A stretch of 64,000 nt of DNA. It comes from Cupriavidus oxalaticus (GTDB lineage: Bacteria > Pseudomonadota > Gammaproteobacteria > Burkholderiales > Burkholderiaceae). The stretch lies in contig NZ_CP038636.1 in assembly GCF_004768545.1 (NCBI RefSeq), positions 992,001-1,056,000 of the forward strand, given 5' to 3'. The notes under the pieces are model-generated. The model was not told the DNA's origin. It saw nothing but the letters and a program-made list of their open reading frames with translations, and did not search any database. How positions within the stretch are numbered: position 1 is the stretch's first letter; every line of letters starts with the position of its first letter. Of the stretch, positions 1-9,722 are shown one piece after another. The position numbers and the translations under genes are program-made.

Positions 1-1263
1 GCCACGGTCATCGCGATCTCGGAGGCGATTTCAGGCGAGACCGGGTTGGAGCGGCTGCTGGCGACGCTGATCCGGACAGCGATCGAGCAGGCCGGCGCGA
101 CGCGCGGGCTGCTCATCTTGCCCGAAGGCGCTGAACATCGCGTGCAAGCCGAGGCTGCCGTTCGTGATGAAACGGTCATGGTGACATTGTCGGTGCGCCC
201 GCTCGACGCGGCCGATATGCCGATGGCGATGATCGAGCACGTGCTGGATTCCCGCGAACACGTCGTCATAAACGATGGCTGCGCCAACGGAGCCTTTTCC
301 GCTGACCCTTTTGTTAGCCAACGCCGGGCACGTTCTATGCTGTGCCTGCCGCTGCTAAATCAAGGCCGGCTGGCCGGAGTGCTTTATCTTGAAAACGCAC
401 TTGCGCCAGGCGTGTTCGTTCCGGCACGGATCGAAGTGATCAAGCTGCTGGCGTTCCAGGCGGCCAGTGCCATTGAGAACAGCCGGCTTTCCGAGCATCG
501 CCGACGCGCAGATGAATCCCTGCGCCAGGCGCAGGCGGAGTTGGCTCACGCAAGCCGTGTCATGACACTTACTGCGTTGACAGCGTCAATCGCCCATGAG
601 GTGAGCCAGCCCATTGCGGCATTGACCATCGAGGCGCGCGCCGCGCTACGGTGGCTCGATCGCAAGCAACCGGACGTCGGGCAGGCGGTCGCAGCGTTGG
701 GTGCCATTGTCGAACAAGGGGAACGTGCTGGCAGCGTTATTGCGGGCATGCGTTCGATGCTGCGCAAGACCGGGCCTCAAGCGCAGCGGATCAATCTCAA
801 CGAGATGATCGCCGAGACGCTGCCGCTCTTTGCCGGCGAACTGGAGCGCACCCAAGTCATCCTGAAAACCGAACTCCTGCCTTCGCTGCCGCTGGTGTAT
901 GCCGATAAGATCCAGCTCCAGCAAGTGTTGCTGAACCTCGTGATCAATGCCGTTGAGGCAATGTGCGAGATCCTCGAGCATTCACGCGAGCTCATTGTAC
1001 GCACCGCGGTCAGTCCGGCGCGTGAGGTAGTGGTCACGGTCCACGACGTCGGTGTCGGCCTGCCTGGCGATACGGAGCAGGTTTTCCAGCCCTTCTACAC
1101 GACCAAAGCCGAAGGTTTGGGCATGGGCCTGTCGATCTGTCGCTCGATCCTCGAGGCGCATGGCGGGCGCCTGCACGCCTGGCCGAACCGGCCGAGGGGC
1201 GCGGTATTCGGGTTCGTTTTAAAGGCCGCCAAAACTGCGCCCGAAGAGAGTTGCGGAGTTTAG
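1..1263 (+). CDS. GAF-domain sensor histidine kinase, C-terminal part of a larger protein (5' end outside window)
   Basis: The reading frame is open from the first base, so the TTG at 46 is probably not the start. The visible part has a GAF domain (about codons 15-160), a short coiled linker, a histidine phosphoacceptor box (SIAHEVSQP, His at 595-597), an N box (NLVINAVEAM near 934) and ATP-lid glycines (DVGVGLPGD, GLGMGLSIC). The first residues (ATVIAISEAISGE) resemble the join between the AAA/TPR part and the GAF part of the large Ser/Thr kinase-ATPase-GAF-histidine kinase proteins of proteobacteria, so a long N-terminal part is expected upstream. By inference it signals to one of the FixJ-type receivers at 10.2-11.4 kb. 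The histidine-kinase assignment is firm; the large architecture is inferred. Confidence 0.85.
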   Translation, partial: ATVIAISEAISGETGLERLLATLIRTAIEQAGATRGLLILPEGAEHRVQAEAAVRDETVMVTLSVRPLDAADMPMAMIEHVLDSREHVVINDGCANGAFSADPFVSQRRARSMLCLPLLNQGRLAGVLYLENALAPGVFVPARIEVIKLLAFQAASAIENSRLSEHRRRADESLRQAQAELAHASRVMTLTALTASIAHEVSQPIAALTIEARAALRWLDRKQPDVGQAVAALGAIVEQGERAGSVIAGMRSMLRKTGPQAQRINLNEMIAETLPLFAGELERTQVILKTELLPSLPLVYADKIQLQQVLLNLVINAVEAMCEILEHSRELIVRTAVSPAREVVVTVHDVGVGLPGDTEQVFQPFYTTKAEGLGMGLSICRSILEAHGGRLHAWPNRPRGAVFGFVLKAAKTAPEESCGV

Positions 1264-1573
1264 TCTTCCTAAAGAAATGCCAATCCGGCCACTCGCTTTG
1301 AACCTTTCAGACTTCGCCTCTTGCATCAAGGCGTGTGATGCGGCGCTCGACGCGCAGAAGGGCTTCATCAAGCCCTCACCGCAGCGGGCTACCACGCTAG
1401 CGGGGTTTCGGCCCCTGGCCATCCGGTGCCATCGGGCCGGCACGCAAGCCAAGTTCGCCGGGACCCTGATGACTCAATTCGCTAGGCCCGCTCAACCCCA
1501 GGCGCCTTGGAGTCGAGATCGGCCGTGCGGATCGTGTCTCCGCTAGAGCGCCGCGGGCCGCGGGACTGCGTGA
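1264..1573. other. Intergenic stretch, no supported gene
   Basis: This 310-base gap separates the forward kinase from the converging patatin-like gene. Short open frames exist on both strands but none has a ribosome site or recognisable protein. I saw no clear hairpin terminator. Confidence 0.5.
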
Positions 1574-2995
1574 CTATCGCACCGCAGTGGATTCGCGCTC
1601 GAACTCGCGGATCACCGGGTTGCCAAGAATGGCATCCCTCCCCGCCTCGATCAGGCGATCGACGTCCACCTCGGGCAGACGAAGTCTGGTCGGTATATCG
1701 TTCAGACTTGTGGCACGCTCCTTGTCAAGGGCTTCAAACGAGATCCGCGTGACGAAGAATTCGACTTCGTTGCACCGCCACCCTGGGCGGTATGCAGCGA
1801 TCTCCTGCTGCCGAGAATGTGGCATGCCACACCGATACGCCACGAGGTCGTCGCGCCACTGCTGCATCATGGGAACGAAGGCGTCATAGCTCATTCGGAC
1901 GTTGGTCGCCATTGCCGCGTCGATGGCCGCGCTTGCGACTTCGATTCCGGATGGGCCACCCTGGCTTCGGTTCCAATCGCCGCGCGGGCCCTGGCCGGCG
2001 TCAACAACGATGAAAAGCAGCCGCCGCACATTGACCGCGTCGTTCTCGCTCATGGGACCGTAAGCCGTGCCCAGCAGCAGGCGCGTTTGTAAAATGGTGG
2101 CCAAGCCGTAGTTGTCGGTCACCCCGCCGTCGACCAGCTTGATGTACTTTCCCTTCGACGTGTCCCGGTGACCGCGAACGGCGGTTGCCAACGCGCCCAG
2201 CAGCAGCGATTGCCCAGGCCTCTGGGCGTGGTCAAGGTTCGGCAGCGGTGCACTACAAGCCTCGGGATATTTATGAAGGACGATCGGTGCGAAGAAGAGC
2301 GGGACCGCCATGGACGCGGCGACGGCCTCGGAAACGGGAAAGCTCGCGAGATCACTGCATAGCGCATCGAATGCCAACTGGCTGAACGGGAACGCGACCC
2401 GGTAGTAGACATTGGTGGCGTTGATCCAGACGATTGGCTTGCCGCGGCGGAACATGTCTGCGTACGTCGCGCCCTTGAACACGTCTTCGTCGAGCCATGT
2501 CCGGAGATCTTCCCGATCGTTGAGGCCCCCCGCGAAGAGGCGCGCAAGGTTGACCGGATTCAGGAGACTGAAGCGAAGTCCCGCCTCTCCGTCCTTCAAG
2601 AGCACTGATCGAAAGGTCGCCAGGCTGGCCTTGCCGTGCAGGCCGTAGTACGCAGCGGTGATGGAGCCTCCGGACACGCTGCTAATGAATGCGACATTGT
2701 CGAGCAAGGACGCGCCCCCAGGACCTCTCATGGCGTCGAGCCCCTGCAGCGCGCCGAAGGCGAAGGCTGCGGCTCGCGTGCCACCGCCGGAGAACGACAT
2801 GGCGACGGTTGTCTGGCCGGCGACGTCGGTGGGTTCGCGCATGGCCGCGGTTGCGCTGCCAGCCGCGGCCTGAGGCAGATTGCGCGGAGCATTGTGAGGA
2901 AGCGACCCGCAGGCACTGAGTCCCACCAGTAGAAGCAGCATCAGAGTGCGGTAGGCCGTGCCGCAGGCGTGTCGCTCTCTTCCCGCCCCACCCAT
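1574..2995 (-). CDS. Patatin-like phospholipase, lipoprotein
   Basis: Patatin-family serine lipase with a Ser-Asp dyad. Visible motifs are the oxyanion loop SGGGTRAAAFAFG, the nucleophile region SSVSGGS and the Asp motif LVDGGVTDNYG. The N-terminus has a hydrophobic run ending in LSAC, a good lipobox, so the protein is probably lipid-anchored on the periplasmic side. The start is uncertain: the frame opens at 3052, but the ATG at 2995 gives a more ordinary signal peptide with two arginines before the hydrophobic core, and an ATG at 2941 lies directly at the core. No candidate has a strong ribosome site. Substrate unknown; lysophospholipase activity is the family expectation. It converges on the kinase gene and shares no operon. 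Confidence 0.85.
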   Translation of the reverse strand: MGGAGRERHACGTAYRTLMLLLLVGLSACGSLPHNAPRNLPQAAAGSATAAMREPTDVAGQTTVAMSFSGGGTRAAAFAFGALQGLDAMRGPGGASLLDNVAFISSVSGGSITAAYYGLHGKASLATFRSVLLKDGEAGLRFSLLNPVNLARLFAGGLNDREDLRTWLDEDVFKGATYADMFRRGKPIVWINATNVYYRVAFPFSQLAFDALCSDLASFPVSEAVAASMAVPLFFAPIVLHKYPEACSAPLPNLDHAQRPGQSLLLGALATAVRGHRDTSKGKYIKLVDGGVTDNYGLATILQTRLLLGTAYGPMSENDAVNVRRLLFIVVDAGQGPRGDWNRSQGGPSGIEVASAAIDAAMATNVRMSYDAFVPMMQQWRDDLVAYRCGMPHSRQQEIAAYRPGWRCNEVEFFVTRISFEALDKERATSLNDIPTRLRLPEVDVDRLIEAGRDAILGNPVIREFERESTAVR

Positions 2996-3578
2996 TCGCC
3001 AAGGCAGGCTGCTCTTGCGGCCAAGAGGGTGGTCATGTCGAAACTTCCACATTGGACTAGCTCAGGTACGTGCTCGGCGTGGTGGCGGCCCGCAGGTCCA
3101 GTCCACTCTGCCCGCGGCAGCCGGACATCGAGCAGAAGGCAAGTGGCCGCGTAGGTCCCCACTCACGCCAAACTGGCATGATCCCGCAAAACATTTCATC
3201 ACATTGCCGGGATCCTGAACACTTATACCATGGTGTTAGTTCGGCGTGGCTCTCGGAGCCAGCTCCAGTCGGTCAGTTTGCAGGCGACCGCAGATCAGAA
3301 GTCGCACGCAGCCCCTGTCTCCCCACGCCGCAAGGGCCGGTGAAGCCAGCCCTGCTTGCAATAGCACGGCGTGGCAGCGCCGCGATGAAACCTAGGCAGC
3401 GGACGACTAATACGATCTGCCAATGGCCACGGCCGACAGCGCCGACTATTCTTGCCTCGGGTTGCGATCCGGATACAAACGCCAGTCGCGGCCCTTATGC
3501 CTGGCCGCCCCGACGCGGCTCTGTCGCGGCGGCTGGTGCCGTGGCAACCCTACTCTCGCCCCCAACAGGAGCAACACA
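2996..3578. other. Intergenic region between divergent genes, no gene supported
   Basis: About 580 bases lie between the patatin-like gene and the hydrolase starting at 3579. A frame open from 3423 joins the hydrolase in frame, but its first 52 residues are Arg/Cys/Pro-rich and have no family counterpart. The region must hold promoters for both directions. I could not pick a convincing sigma-70 site. Confidence 0.5.
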
Positions 3579-4265
3579 ATGTCCAATCCCAAGCTTGAAG
3601 TCCTCACCCCGCAGAACAGCCAGCTGATCATCATCGACCACCAACCGCAAATGGCGTTCGGCGTCCAGTCGATGGACCGCCAGGCGATGAAGAACAATGT
3701 CGTCGGCCTGGCCAAGGCGGCCAAGATCTTCAGTATCCCGACGACGATCACCACCGTCGAGAGCGAGTCGTTCTCCGGTTTCACCTATCCGGAACTGCTC
3801 GACGTGTTCCCGGACCAGAAGACGCTGGAGCGTACCTCGATGAACTCGTGGGACGACCAGAAGGTGCGCGACGCGCTCAAGGCCAACGGCCGCAACAAGG
3901 TGATCGTGGCCGGCCTGTGGACCGAGGTCTGCAACACCACCTTCGCGCTGTGCGCCATGCTGGAAGGCAACTATGAGATCTACATGGTGGCTGATGCTTC
4001 GGGCGGCACCAGCAAGGATGCGCACGACTACGCGATGCAGCGTATGGTGCAGGCCGGCGCTGTGCCGGTGACCTGGCAGCAAGTGCTGCTGGAATGGCAG
4101 CGTGACTGGGCCCACCGTGATACTTATGACGCCGTGATGAAGCTGGTCAAGGAGCATTCCGGTGCCTACGGCATGGGCGTCGACTACGCCTACACGATGG
4201 TCCATAAGGCCGCCCAGCGCACGGCCACGGGACACGAATCCATCGCCCCGGTGCCCGCACGCTAA
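3579..4265 (+). CDS. Isochorismatase-family cysteine hydrolase (YcaC-like)
   Basis: A 228-residue protein, usual for the YcaC branch of the isochorismatase-like hydrolases. The catalytic Asp sits in LIIIDHQPQ near the N-terminus and the nucleophile Cys in TEVCNTTFA. Substrate is not predictable; family members act on amides or remain orphan. The ATG at 3579 is chosen because AGGAGC lies seven bases upstream and the family begins here. It heads a forward cluster with two Tat-exported hydrolases and a DoxX protein, a grouping often seen in Burkholderiales without a defined pathway. Confidence 0.9.
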   Translation: MSNPKLEVLTPQNSQLIIIDHQPQMAFGVQSMDRQAMKNNVVGLAKAAKIFSIPTTITTVESESFSGFTYPELLDVFPDQKTLERTSMNSWDDQKVRDALKANGRNKVIVAGLWTEVCNTTFALCAMLEGNYEIYMVADASGGTSKDAHDYAMQRMVQAGAVPVTWQQVLLEWQRDWAHRDTYDAVMKLVKEHSGAYGMGVDYAYTMVHKAAQRTATGHESIAPVPAR

Positions 4266-4380
4266 CCAGCCGGTCAAGAACACGATAGTCATCGGCCTAC
4301 ACACGTTTGCGTGCATTGGCCGATGCAACCAGCGATCTCATTCATCCAGGATTCCAGCCAACTTTGGGCTAACCCTAATC

Positions 4381-5370
4381 ATGCAAATAGAACACTCCGA
4401 GGAACGAAGCCACAACATCGATGCATCGCGGCGGCAACTGCTGGTAGGCAGCACTGTTGGCGCCGCGGCCGCATCGGTAGCGTCGCTTGCCGCACTGACG
4501 CCAATGGCCGCGGAAGCCGCGCCGGCCAGCGGCAGCGCCACGAAGCAGGGCCACTACGTCACGACCAAAGACGGCACCCGCATCTTCTACAAGGACTGGG
4601 GCACGGGCAGCCCGGTGGTGTTCTCGCACGGCTGGCCGCTCAATGCCGACGCCTGGGACGCCCAGATGCTCTTTCTGGTCCAGAAGGGATTCCGGGTGAT
4701 CGCCCATGACCGGCGCGGCCATGGCCGTTCGGACCAGCCCGCGCAGGGCAACAACATGGACACCTACGCCGACGACCTGGCCGCGCTGCTGGACGCCCTC
4801 GACATCAAGGGCGCAACGCTGGTCGGCCACTCCACCGGCGGCGGTGAAGTGGCGCACTACATCGGCCGTCATGGGACGAAGCGCGTCGCCAAGGCGGTGC
4901 TGATTGGCGCGGTGCCGCCTATCATGCTCAAGACCGCGGCCAATCCGAACGGCCTGCCGATGGAAGTGTTCGACGGCATCCGCAAGGGCGTGGCGGAAAA
5001 CCGCTCGCAGTTCTACAGGGACCTGACCACGCCGTTCTTCGGCTTCAACCGGCCCGGCGCCAAGGTTTCGCAAGGCACCATCGATGCGTTCTGGGCACAA
5101 GGCATGACCGGCGGCCTCCTGGGCCAGTACGCCTGCATCAAGGAATTCTCGGAAGTGGATTACACCGGAGACCTGAAGAAGATCACCGTGCCGACGCTGA
5201 TCCTGCATGGTGACGACGACCAGATCGTGCCCATCGACAATTCGGCCCGACTGTCGGCCAAGATCGTCAAGAACGCCACGCTCAAGGTATATCCGGGTGC
5301 ATCGCACGGCATGTGCGTGACCAACGCCGACCAGGTCAATGCCGACCTGCTGGCCTTCCTGAACGCATAA
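4381..5370 (+). CDS. Alpha/beta hydrolase of the non-haem chloroperoxidase type, Tat-exported
   Basis: The N-terminus carries a twin-arginine motif (SRRQLLVG, Arg17-Arg18) followed by an Ala-rich hydrophobic segment and an AEA cleavage-like site, so export by Tat is expected. The mature part has the alpha/beta-hydrolase elbow GHSTGG, the acid region HGDDDQIVP and the C-terminal catalytic His in GASHGM. The family is often called non-haem chloroperoxidase, but most members are esterases or perhydrolases, so the true substrate is open. The ATG at 4381 gives the complete signal peptide. Stop at 5370 is six bases before the next gene, so they are co-transcribed. Confidence 0.9.
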   Translation: MQIEHSEERSHNIDASRRQLLVGSTVGAAAASVASLAALTPMAAEAAPASGSATKQGHYVTTKDGTRIFYKDWGTGSPVVFSHGWPLNADAWDAQMLFLVQKGFRVIAHDRRGHGRSDQPAQGNNMDTYADDLAALLDALDIKGATLVGHSTGGGEVAHYIGRHGTKRVAKAVLIGAVPPIMLKTAANPNGLPMEVFDGIRKGVAENRSQFYRDLTTPFFGFNRPGAKVSQGTIDAFWAQGMTGGLLGQYACIKEFSEVDYTGDLKKITVPTLILHGDDDQIVPIDNSARLSAKIVKNATLKVYPGASHGMCVTNADQVNADLLAFLNA

Positions 5371-5376
5371 GCCGAG

Positions 5377-7323
5377 ATGTCCATTACCCGTCGGCACTTC
5401 ATCGCCTCGGCTGCCGCCCTCGGTGCGGCAGCCTCGTCGGAACTATTCGCCATGTCACCGAACCCGACTCCCGACCTCATTCTCGTCAACGGCAAGTTCG
5501 CCACGCTCGACCGTGCCAATCCGCAGGCCGACGCCGTGGCCATCCAGGACGGCCGCTTCGTCGGGGTGGGTACGCGCCAGGACATCATGAAGCTGGCGGG
5601 AACGCAAACCAGGGTGATCGACCTGAACGGCCGGCGGGCCATTCCCGGGCTGATTGACAGCCACATGCACGTTATCCGCGGCGGCCTGAACTACAACATG
5701 GAGCTGCGCTGGGACGGCGTGCGTTCGCTGGCCGATGCGATGCGCATGCTGAAGGAGCAGGTGGCGCGCACGCCCGCGCCGCAATGGGTGCGCGTGGTGG
5801 GCGGTTTCACAGAACACCAGTTCGTGGAAAAACGCTTGCCCACCATCGAGGAACTGAATGCCGTGGCGCCCGATACCCCGGTGTTCATCCTGCACCTCTA
5901 TGACCGCGCCATCCTGAACGGCGCCGCACTGCGCGCGGTCGGGTACACCAAGGACACGCCGAATCCGCCGGGTGGCGAGATCGTGCGCGACGCCCGCGGC
6001 AATCCCACCGGGCTGCTGCTGGCCAAGCCCAATGCGACCATTCTCTACGCCACGCTGGCCAAGGGCCCGAAGCTGCCGCCCGAGTACCAGAAGAACTCGA
6101 CGCGCCACTTCATGCGCGAGGTGAACCGCCTGGGCGTGACCGGCGTGATCGACGCCGGCGGCGGCTACCAGAACTACCCCGAGGACTACAACGTCATTGA
6201 GGAACTGCACAAGGAAGGCCACCTGACCGTGCGCCTCGCCTACAACCTGTTCACGCAGAGGCCCAAGGAAGAGCTTAGCGACTTCAAGACCTGGACATCG
6301 ACCGTCAAGCCCGGCCAGGGCGACGACCTCTACCGCCACAATGGCGCCGGCGAAATGCTGGTCTACACGGCAGCCGACTTCGAGGACTTCCGTGTCGAGC
6401 GCCCCGACATGGCGCCGTCGATGGAAGCCGATCTGGAGCCGGTTATCCGACTGCTGGCAGAGAAGCGCTGGCCGTGGCGGCTGCATGCCACCTATGACCA
6501 AACCATCTCGCGCGCGCTGGATGTCTATGAGAAGGTAGCCAAAGACATCCCGTTCAACGGCCTGAACTGGTTCTTCGACCACGCCGAGACGATTTCCGAC
6601 CGCAATATCGACCGCATCGCCGCGCTCGGTGGCGGCATCGCGGTGCAGCACCGCATGGCCTATCAGGGCGAGTACTTTGTCGAGCGCTACGGCGCTCGCG
6701 CTGCCGAAGCCACGCCGCCGGTCAAGAAGATGCTGGAAAAAGGCGTGAAGGTCGGCGCCGGTACCGACGCCACCCGCGTGGCCTCGTACAACCCGTGGGT
6801 CTCGCTGTACTGGCTGACCACGGGCAAGACTGTCGGCGGCATGTCGATGTATCCACAGGCCAACCTGCTCGACCGCGAAACGGCGCTGCGCCTGTGGACC
6901 GAGGCCAACACGTGGTTCTCATCCGAAGTGGGCAAGAAGGGCCAGATCAAGGTGGGCCAGCTGGCTGACCTGGCCGTGTTGTCGGCCGACTACTTCGCCG
7001 TGCCAGGCGACGACATCCAGGACATCACGTCCGTGATGACGGTGCTGGGCGGCAAGGTGGTCTATGGCGACAACGAATTCGGCAAGCACTCGCCGGAGAT
7101 TCCGCCGGCGATGCCGGACTGGTCTCCGGCCCGTCATGGCAGCCAGTACCAGCCCCGCCCGACGGCCAAGGCAAAGCAGCTCGCGATGAACACCGCCTGC
7201 GGCTGCGCCAGCTCGTGCGGCGTGCATGGTCATGCTCACGCCAAGGCCTGGACATCGAGCGTGCCGACGTCGGACGAAAGCAGCTTCTGGGGGGCGCTGG
7301 GCTGCTCGTGCTGGGCGTTCTGA
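5377..7323 (+). CDS. YtcJ-like metal-dependent amidohydrolase, Tat-exported
   Basis: A 648-residue amidohydrolase-superfamily protein. It opens with a twin-arginine signal (ITRRHFIASAAALGAAA), then the small beta-sandwich part and the first metal motif HMH in GLIDSHMHV; further His and the late Asp of GAGTDATR fit the TIM-barrel metal site. YtcJ/AepA-type proteins hydrolyse amide or formamide bonds in small molecules, substrate unknown here. The C-terminal 45 residues are unusual: a Cys/His-rich tail (CGCASSCG, HGHAHA, CSCWAF) not part of the catalytic fold, possibly a metal site. The start six bases after the previous stop indicates one operon. Confidence 0.88.
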   Translation: MSITRRHFIASAAALGAAASSELFAMSPNPTPDLILVNGKFATLDRANPQADAVAIQDGRFVGVGTRQDIMKLAGTQTRVIDLNGRRAIPGLIDSHMHVIRGGLNYNMELRWDGVRSLADAMRMLKEQVARTPAPQWVRVVGGFTEHQFVEKRLPTIEELNAVAPDTPVFILHLYDRAILNGAALRAVGYTKDTPNPPGGEIVRDARGNPTGLLLAKPNATILYATLAKGPKLPPEYQKNSTRHFMREVNRLGVTGVIDAGGGYQNYPEDYNVIEELHKEGHLTVRLAYNLFTQRPKEELSDFKTWTSTVKPGQGDDLYRHNGAGEMLVYTAADFEDFRVERPDMAPSMEADLEPVIRLLAEKRWPWRLHATYDQTISRALDVYEKVAKDIPFNGLNWFFDHAETISDRNIDRIAALGGGIAVQHRMAYQGEYFVERYGARAAEATPPVKKMLEKGVKVGAGTDATRVASYNPWVSLYWLTTGKTVGGMSMYPQANLLDRETALRLWTEANTWFSSEVGKKGQIKVGQLADLAVLSADYFAVPGDDIQDITSVMTVLGGKVVYGDNEFGKHSPEIPPAMPDWSPARHGSQYQPRPTAKAKQLAMNTACGCASSCGVHGHAHAKAWTSSVPTSDESSFWGALGCSCWAF

Positions 7324-7382
7324 CGTTCCCGGTCGCAATCGCATCTTGCCACCCCGCACCGTATTGAAACCGGGGACCCGCC

Positions 7383-7816
7383 ATGCATCCCTCGTCTTCT
7401 CCGCTGGCGGCAGCCGGCAATCCGTCCTACCTGCTGCCGCGCTGGGTGCGATGGATTGGCCTGCTGCTGCTTTGCGCGGCGTACCTGCAAGGCGGGCTGG
7501 TCAAGCTGTTGGACTTCTCCAGCGCAGTGACAGAGATGCAGCACTTCGGCCTGTCGCCCGCCGTGCCGCTGGCTGCGGCGACGATTGCGCTAGAGCTTGG
7601 TGCGTCGGCAATGATCCTGACCGGCTTCTGGCACTGGCTAGGCGCACTGGCGCTGGCGGCTTTCACGCTGATGGCCACGTTCCTGGCCAACCGGTTTTGG
7701 AGCGCCCCCCCGAGGCGCAGTTCATGATGGCTAACGCGTTCTTCGAACATCCGGGCCTGGTAGGCAGGTTCCTGCTCGTGGCGTGGGATGACCTTCGCAC
7801 GCGGAGACAACCATGA
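7383..7816 (+). pseudogene. DoxX-family membrane protein, frameshifted at a C7 tract
   Basis: From ATG 7383 the frame encodes four hydrophobic segments typical of DoxX/quinol-oxidase-like small membrane proteins up to NRFWSAPP, then ends early at 7727 with RRSS. Just after a run of seven C (7705-7711) the next frame continues with a natural DoxX ending (EAQFMMANAFFEHPG...LVAWDDLRTRRQP) to a TGA at 7814-7816. That TGA overlaps the ATG of the next gene, as expected for a coupled pair. So the gene is one base out of register: a real frameshift, a phase-variable tract or a sequencing error. A complete product would be about 144 residues. Confidence 0.8.
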
Positions 7817-8200
7817 CGCAATCTGCCATCTCGGCGGCCAAGCCTGCGTCGGGCGGCACGTTTGCCCCGCTGGCCCAACCCACGTTTGCGGTACTGTGGG
7901 TGGCCACGATCCTCGGTAACATCGGCAGCTTCATGCGCGATGTGACCAGCGCATGGCTGGCAACCGATCTTTCCACTTCACCGGCAGCGGTCGCCACGAT
8001 CCAGGCGGCTGCCAAGTTGCCCGTCTTCCTGCTTGCGATTCCGGCCGGTGCGCCCTCCGACATCCTCGACCGGCGCCGCTTCCTGATCGTGATCCAGATT
8101 GGCCTGGCCATGGTCAGCGGCACGCTGATGCTGCTGGCGCGGCGCCAGGCGCTGAGCCGCCCCACGTGCGACACCTGCTCGGCCTGGGCTTGCCGCCGGC
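7813..8200 (+). pseudogene. N-terminal stub of an MFS transporter (EntS-like)
   Basis: The frame begins with an ATG overlapping the DoxX stop and encodes the first three or so membrane helices of a major facilitator of the EntS/DUF894 type (FAVLWVATILGNIGSFM; the loop DILDRRRF matches the conserved helix 2-3 loop). After about residue 115 the similarity stops and the sequence becomes Cys/Arg-rich junk (RPTCDTCSAWACRRR), then runs in frame into the XapX gene. A full transporter needs about 400-540 residues, so this is a 5' remnant left by a deletion. Confidence 0.75.
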
Positions 8201-8241
8201 GTAACGTCGCAACGATTTTCTCCTCTCCAACCTTGTCTCAT

Positions 8242-8538
8242 ATGAAACTCTATCTCGTCTCCCTTGGCGCCGGCATCCTGGTCGGCATCATCTATGCATT
8301 GATGCAGGTCCGCTCACCTGCGCCGCCCGCGATTGCTTTGATCGGGCTGCTGGGCATGCTGATTGGCGAGCAGGTGGTGCCGCCGGTCAAGCGCATGCTG
8401 GCGGGCGAGCCAGTCACCATTGCATGGTTCCGCGGCGAATGCGTCCCGAAGATTACGGGTACACCGCCGCCCAATGCGGACACGAACGTTGAAACGTCGG
8501 CATCCCTCCCCGCGCGTAGCAAGGAGGGGAACCGGTAA
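8242..8538 (+). CDS. XapX-domain membrane protein
   Basis: From ATG 8242 the protein begins MKLYLVSLGAGILVGIIY and continues with VRSPAPPAIALIGLLGMLIGEQ, the signature of the XapX (DUF1427) domain: two short membrane helices around a conserved RSPAPP motif. The family is usually 55-100 residues, so 98 fits; the hydrophilic C-terminal 40 residues are variable. The frame is continuous with the upstream MFS stub, but the family start is clear at 8242. Function unknown; XapX proteins often lie with amidohydrolases and isochorismatase-like hydrolases, as here. Confidence 0.82.
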   Translation: MKLYLVSLGAGILVGIIYALMQVRSPAPPAIALIGLLGMLIGEQVVPPVKRMLAGEPVTIAWFRGECVPKITGTPPPNADTNVETSASLPARSKEGNR

Positions 8539-8542
8539 CAGC

Positions 8543-9691
8543 ATGAGTAGTTTCCGAAACCAACCCGATGCACTTACTGGCCGTACTAACGCAATCTCGC
8601 CCCGGCGCATTCACTTCGCCCTGGCTGCGTCTTTGTCCGCGGCCGCGGCACCTGCCGTGGCGGACAACAACGTCGCGATCTATGGCCGCCTGAACACGGC
8701 AATCGAGTATGCGACCGTGACCACCGCAACCGACGGCACCATGTTGCGCAATACGGCGCGCCTCACGAATAACCGCTCCGTGTTCGGCATGCGGGGCGAG
8801 GAACAGTTGGCGAATGGCATCAAGGCGATCTGGCAAATCGAAAGCGCCCTGGCGATTGATAACGGCACGGGGCAAATCGCCGCGCGAGATACCCGGCTCG
8901 GCCTTCAGAGCCCGTATGGCACCCTCTTCGTGGGCAACTGGGACACACCATACACAAGTGCAACCAAGAGCTACGACCCGTATTACCCCACCACTGCAGG
9001 TTACATGGCGCTGATAGGCAATGGCGCTGCGTCTACCAGCAACAATGTCCAGAACACCAGTTCGTTTGATCGGCGGCAGAAAAACTCGTTGCACTACCAG
9101 TCGCCGTCGTGGCACGGCTTGCGCGGCGCCATCGCCTGGGGACTGCCGGAAGAAAAGACAACGGTGCCGCGCAATCCCGCGCTGTATTCCTTTGCCACCG
9201 CCTATGACCGGGGCAACCTGAACCTGACGCTTGCCTATGAAATCCACCAGCACTATCAGACCAGCGGACGCGACGACGACGCAATGAAAGCTGGAATTTC
9301 CTACCAGTTCCCGTCGACGCGCATCAGTGCCCTGTATGAACGCCTGCACTATCGTACCGCCACGGGAGACCTTACGCGCAATGGCTACTATGTCTCGCTG
9401 ATACAGCAGCTTGGCACCGGTAGCATACGCGCCGGCTTCGCCTTTGTCGGCAATGGCACCGGCACGGCTACGGAAACGATTGGATCCGTCCGCAGTGGTT
9501 CGGAGACCGGCGCATTTCAGGTAACCGTCGGCTATGACTATCCCCTTTCCAAACGAACCGCGCTATACGCTTACTACAGCCGCATCAACAACCGCAGTAA
9601 CGCGAGCTATGACTTCGCCATCAACAACATCGGCATCAAGGCTGGCGCCGACCCGCAGACGTTCGCCATTGCGATGCGGCACAGCTTCTGA
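8543..9691 (+). CDS. General porin, Burkholderia type (OmpC-like trimeric porin)
   Basis: A 382-residue outer-membrane porin. The N-terminus has a signal peptide (ALAASLSAAAAPAVA) and the mature part starts in the family style (DNNVAIYGRLNTAIEY). Typical elements follow: SVFGMRGEEQLANGIKAIWQIE, TRLGLQSPYGTLFVGNWDTPY and a C-terminal Phe (AMRHSF) needed for outer-membrane assembly. Length agrees with the family (350-400). ATG 8543 has AAGGAGGGG upstream at 8521-8529, a somewhat long spacing. It follows the XapX gene by four bases and may bring in substrates for the upstream hydrolases. Confidence 0.93.
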   Translation: MSSFRNQPDALTGRTNAISPRRIHFALAASLSAAAAPAVADNNVAIYGRLNTAIEYATVTTATDGTMLRNTARLTNNRSVFGMRGEEQLANGIKAIWQIESALAIDNGTGQIAARDTRLGLQSPYGTLFVGNWDTPYTSATKSYDPYYPTTAGYMALIGNGAASTSNNVQNTSSFDRRQKNSLHYQSPSWHGLRGAIAWGLPEEKTTVPRNPALYSFATAYDRGNLNLTLAYEIHQHYQTSGRDDDAMKAGISYQFPSTRISALYERLHYRTATGDLTRNGYYVSLIQQLGTGSIRAGFAFVGNGTGTATETIGSVRSGSETGAFQVTVGYDYPLSKRTALYAYYSRINNRSNASYDFAINNIGIKAGADPQTFAIAMRHSF

Positions 9692-9722
9692 CCGTCAGCG
9701 ACCAATCTTCGTGGAGACCGCA

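Noticed and set aside
3423..3578. Longer N-terminus of the isochorismatase-like hydrolase
   Set aside because: The extra 52 residues are Arg/Cys/Pro-rich, match nothing in the family, and a good ribosome site precedes the ATG at 3579.
4375..5397. 340-codon reverse frame over the chloroperoxidase-like gene
   Set aside because: His/Val/Gly-rich shadow; the forward frame has all catalytic residues.
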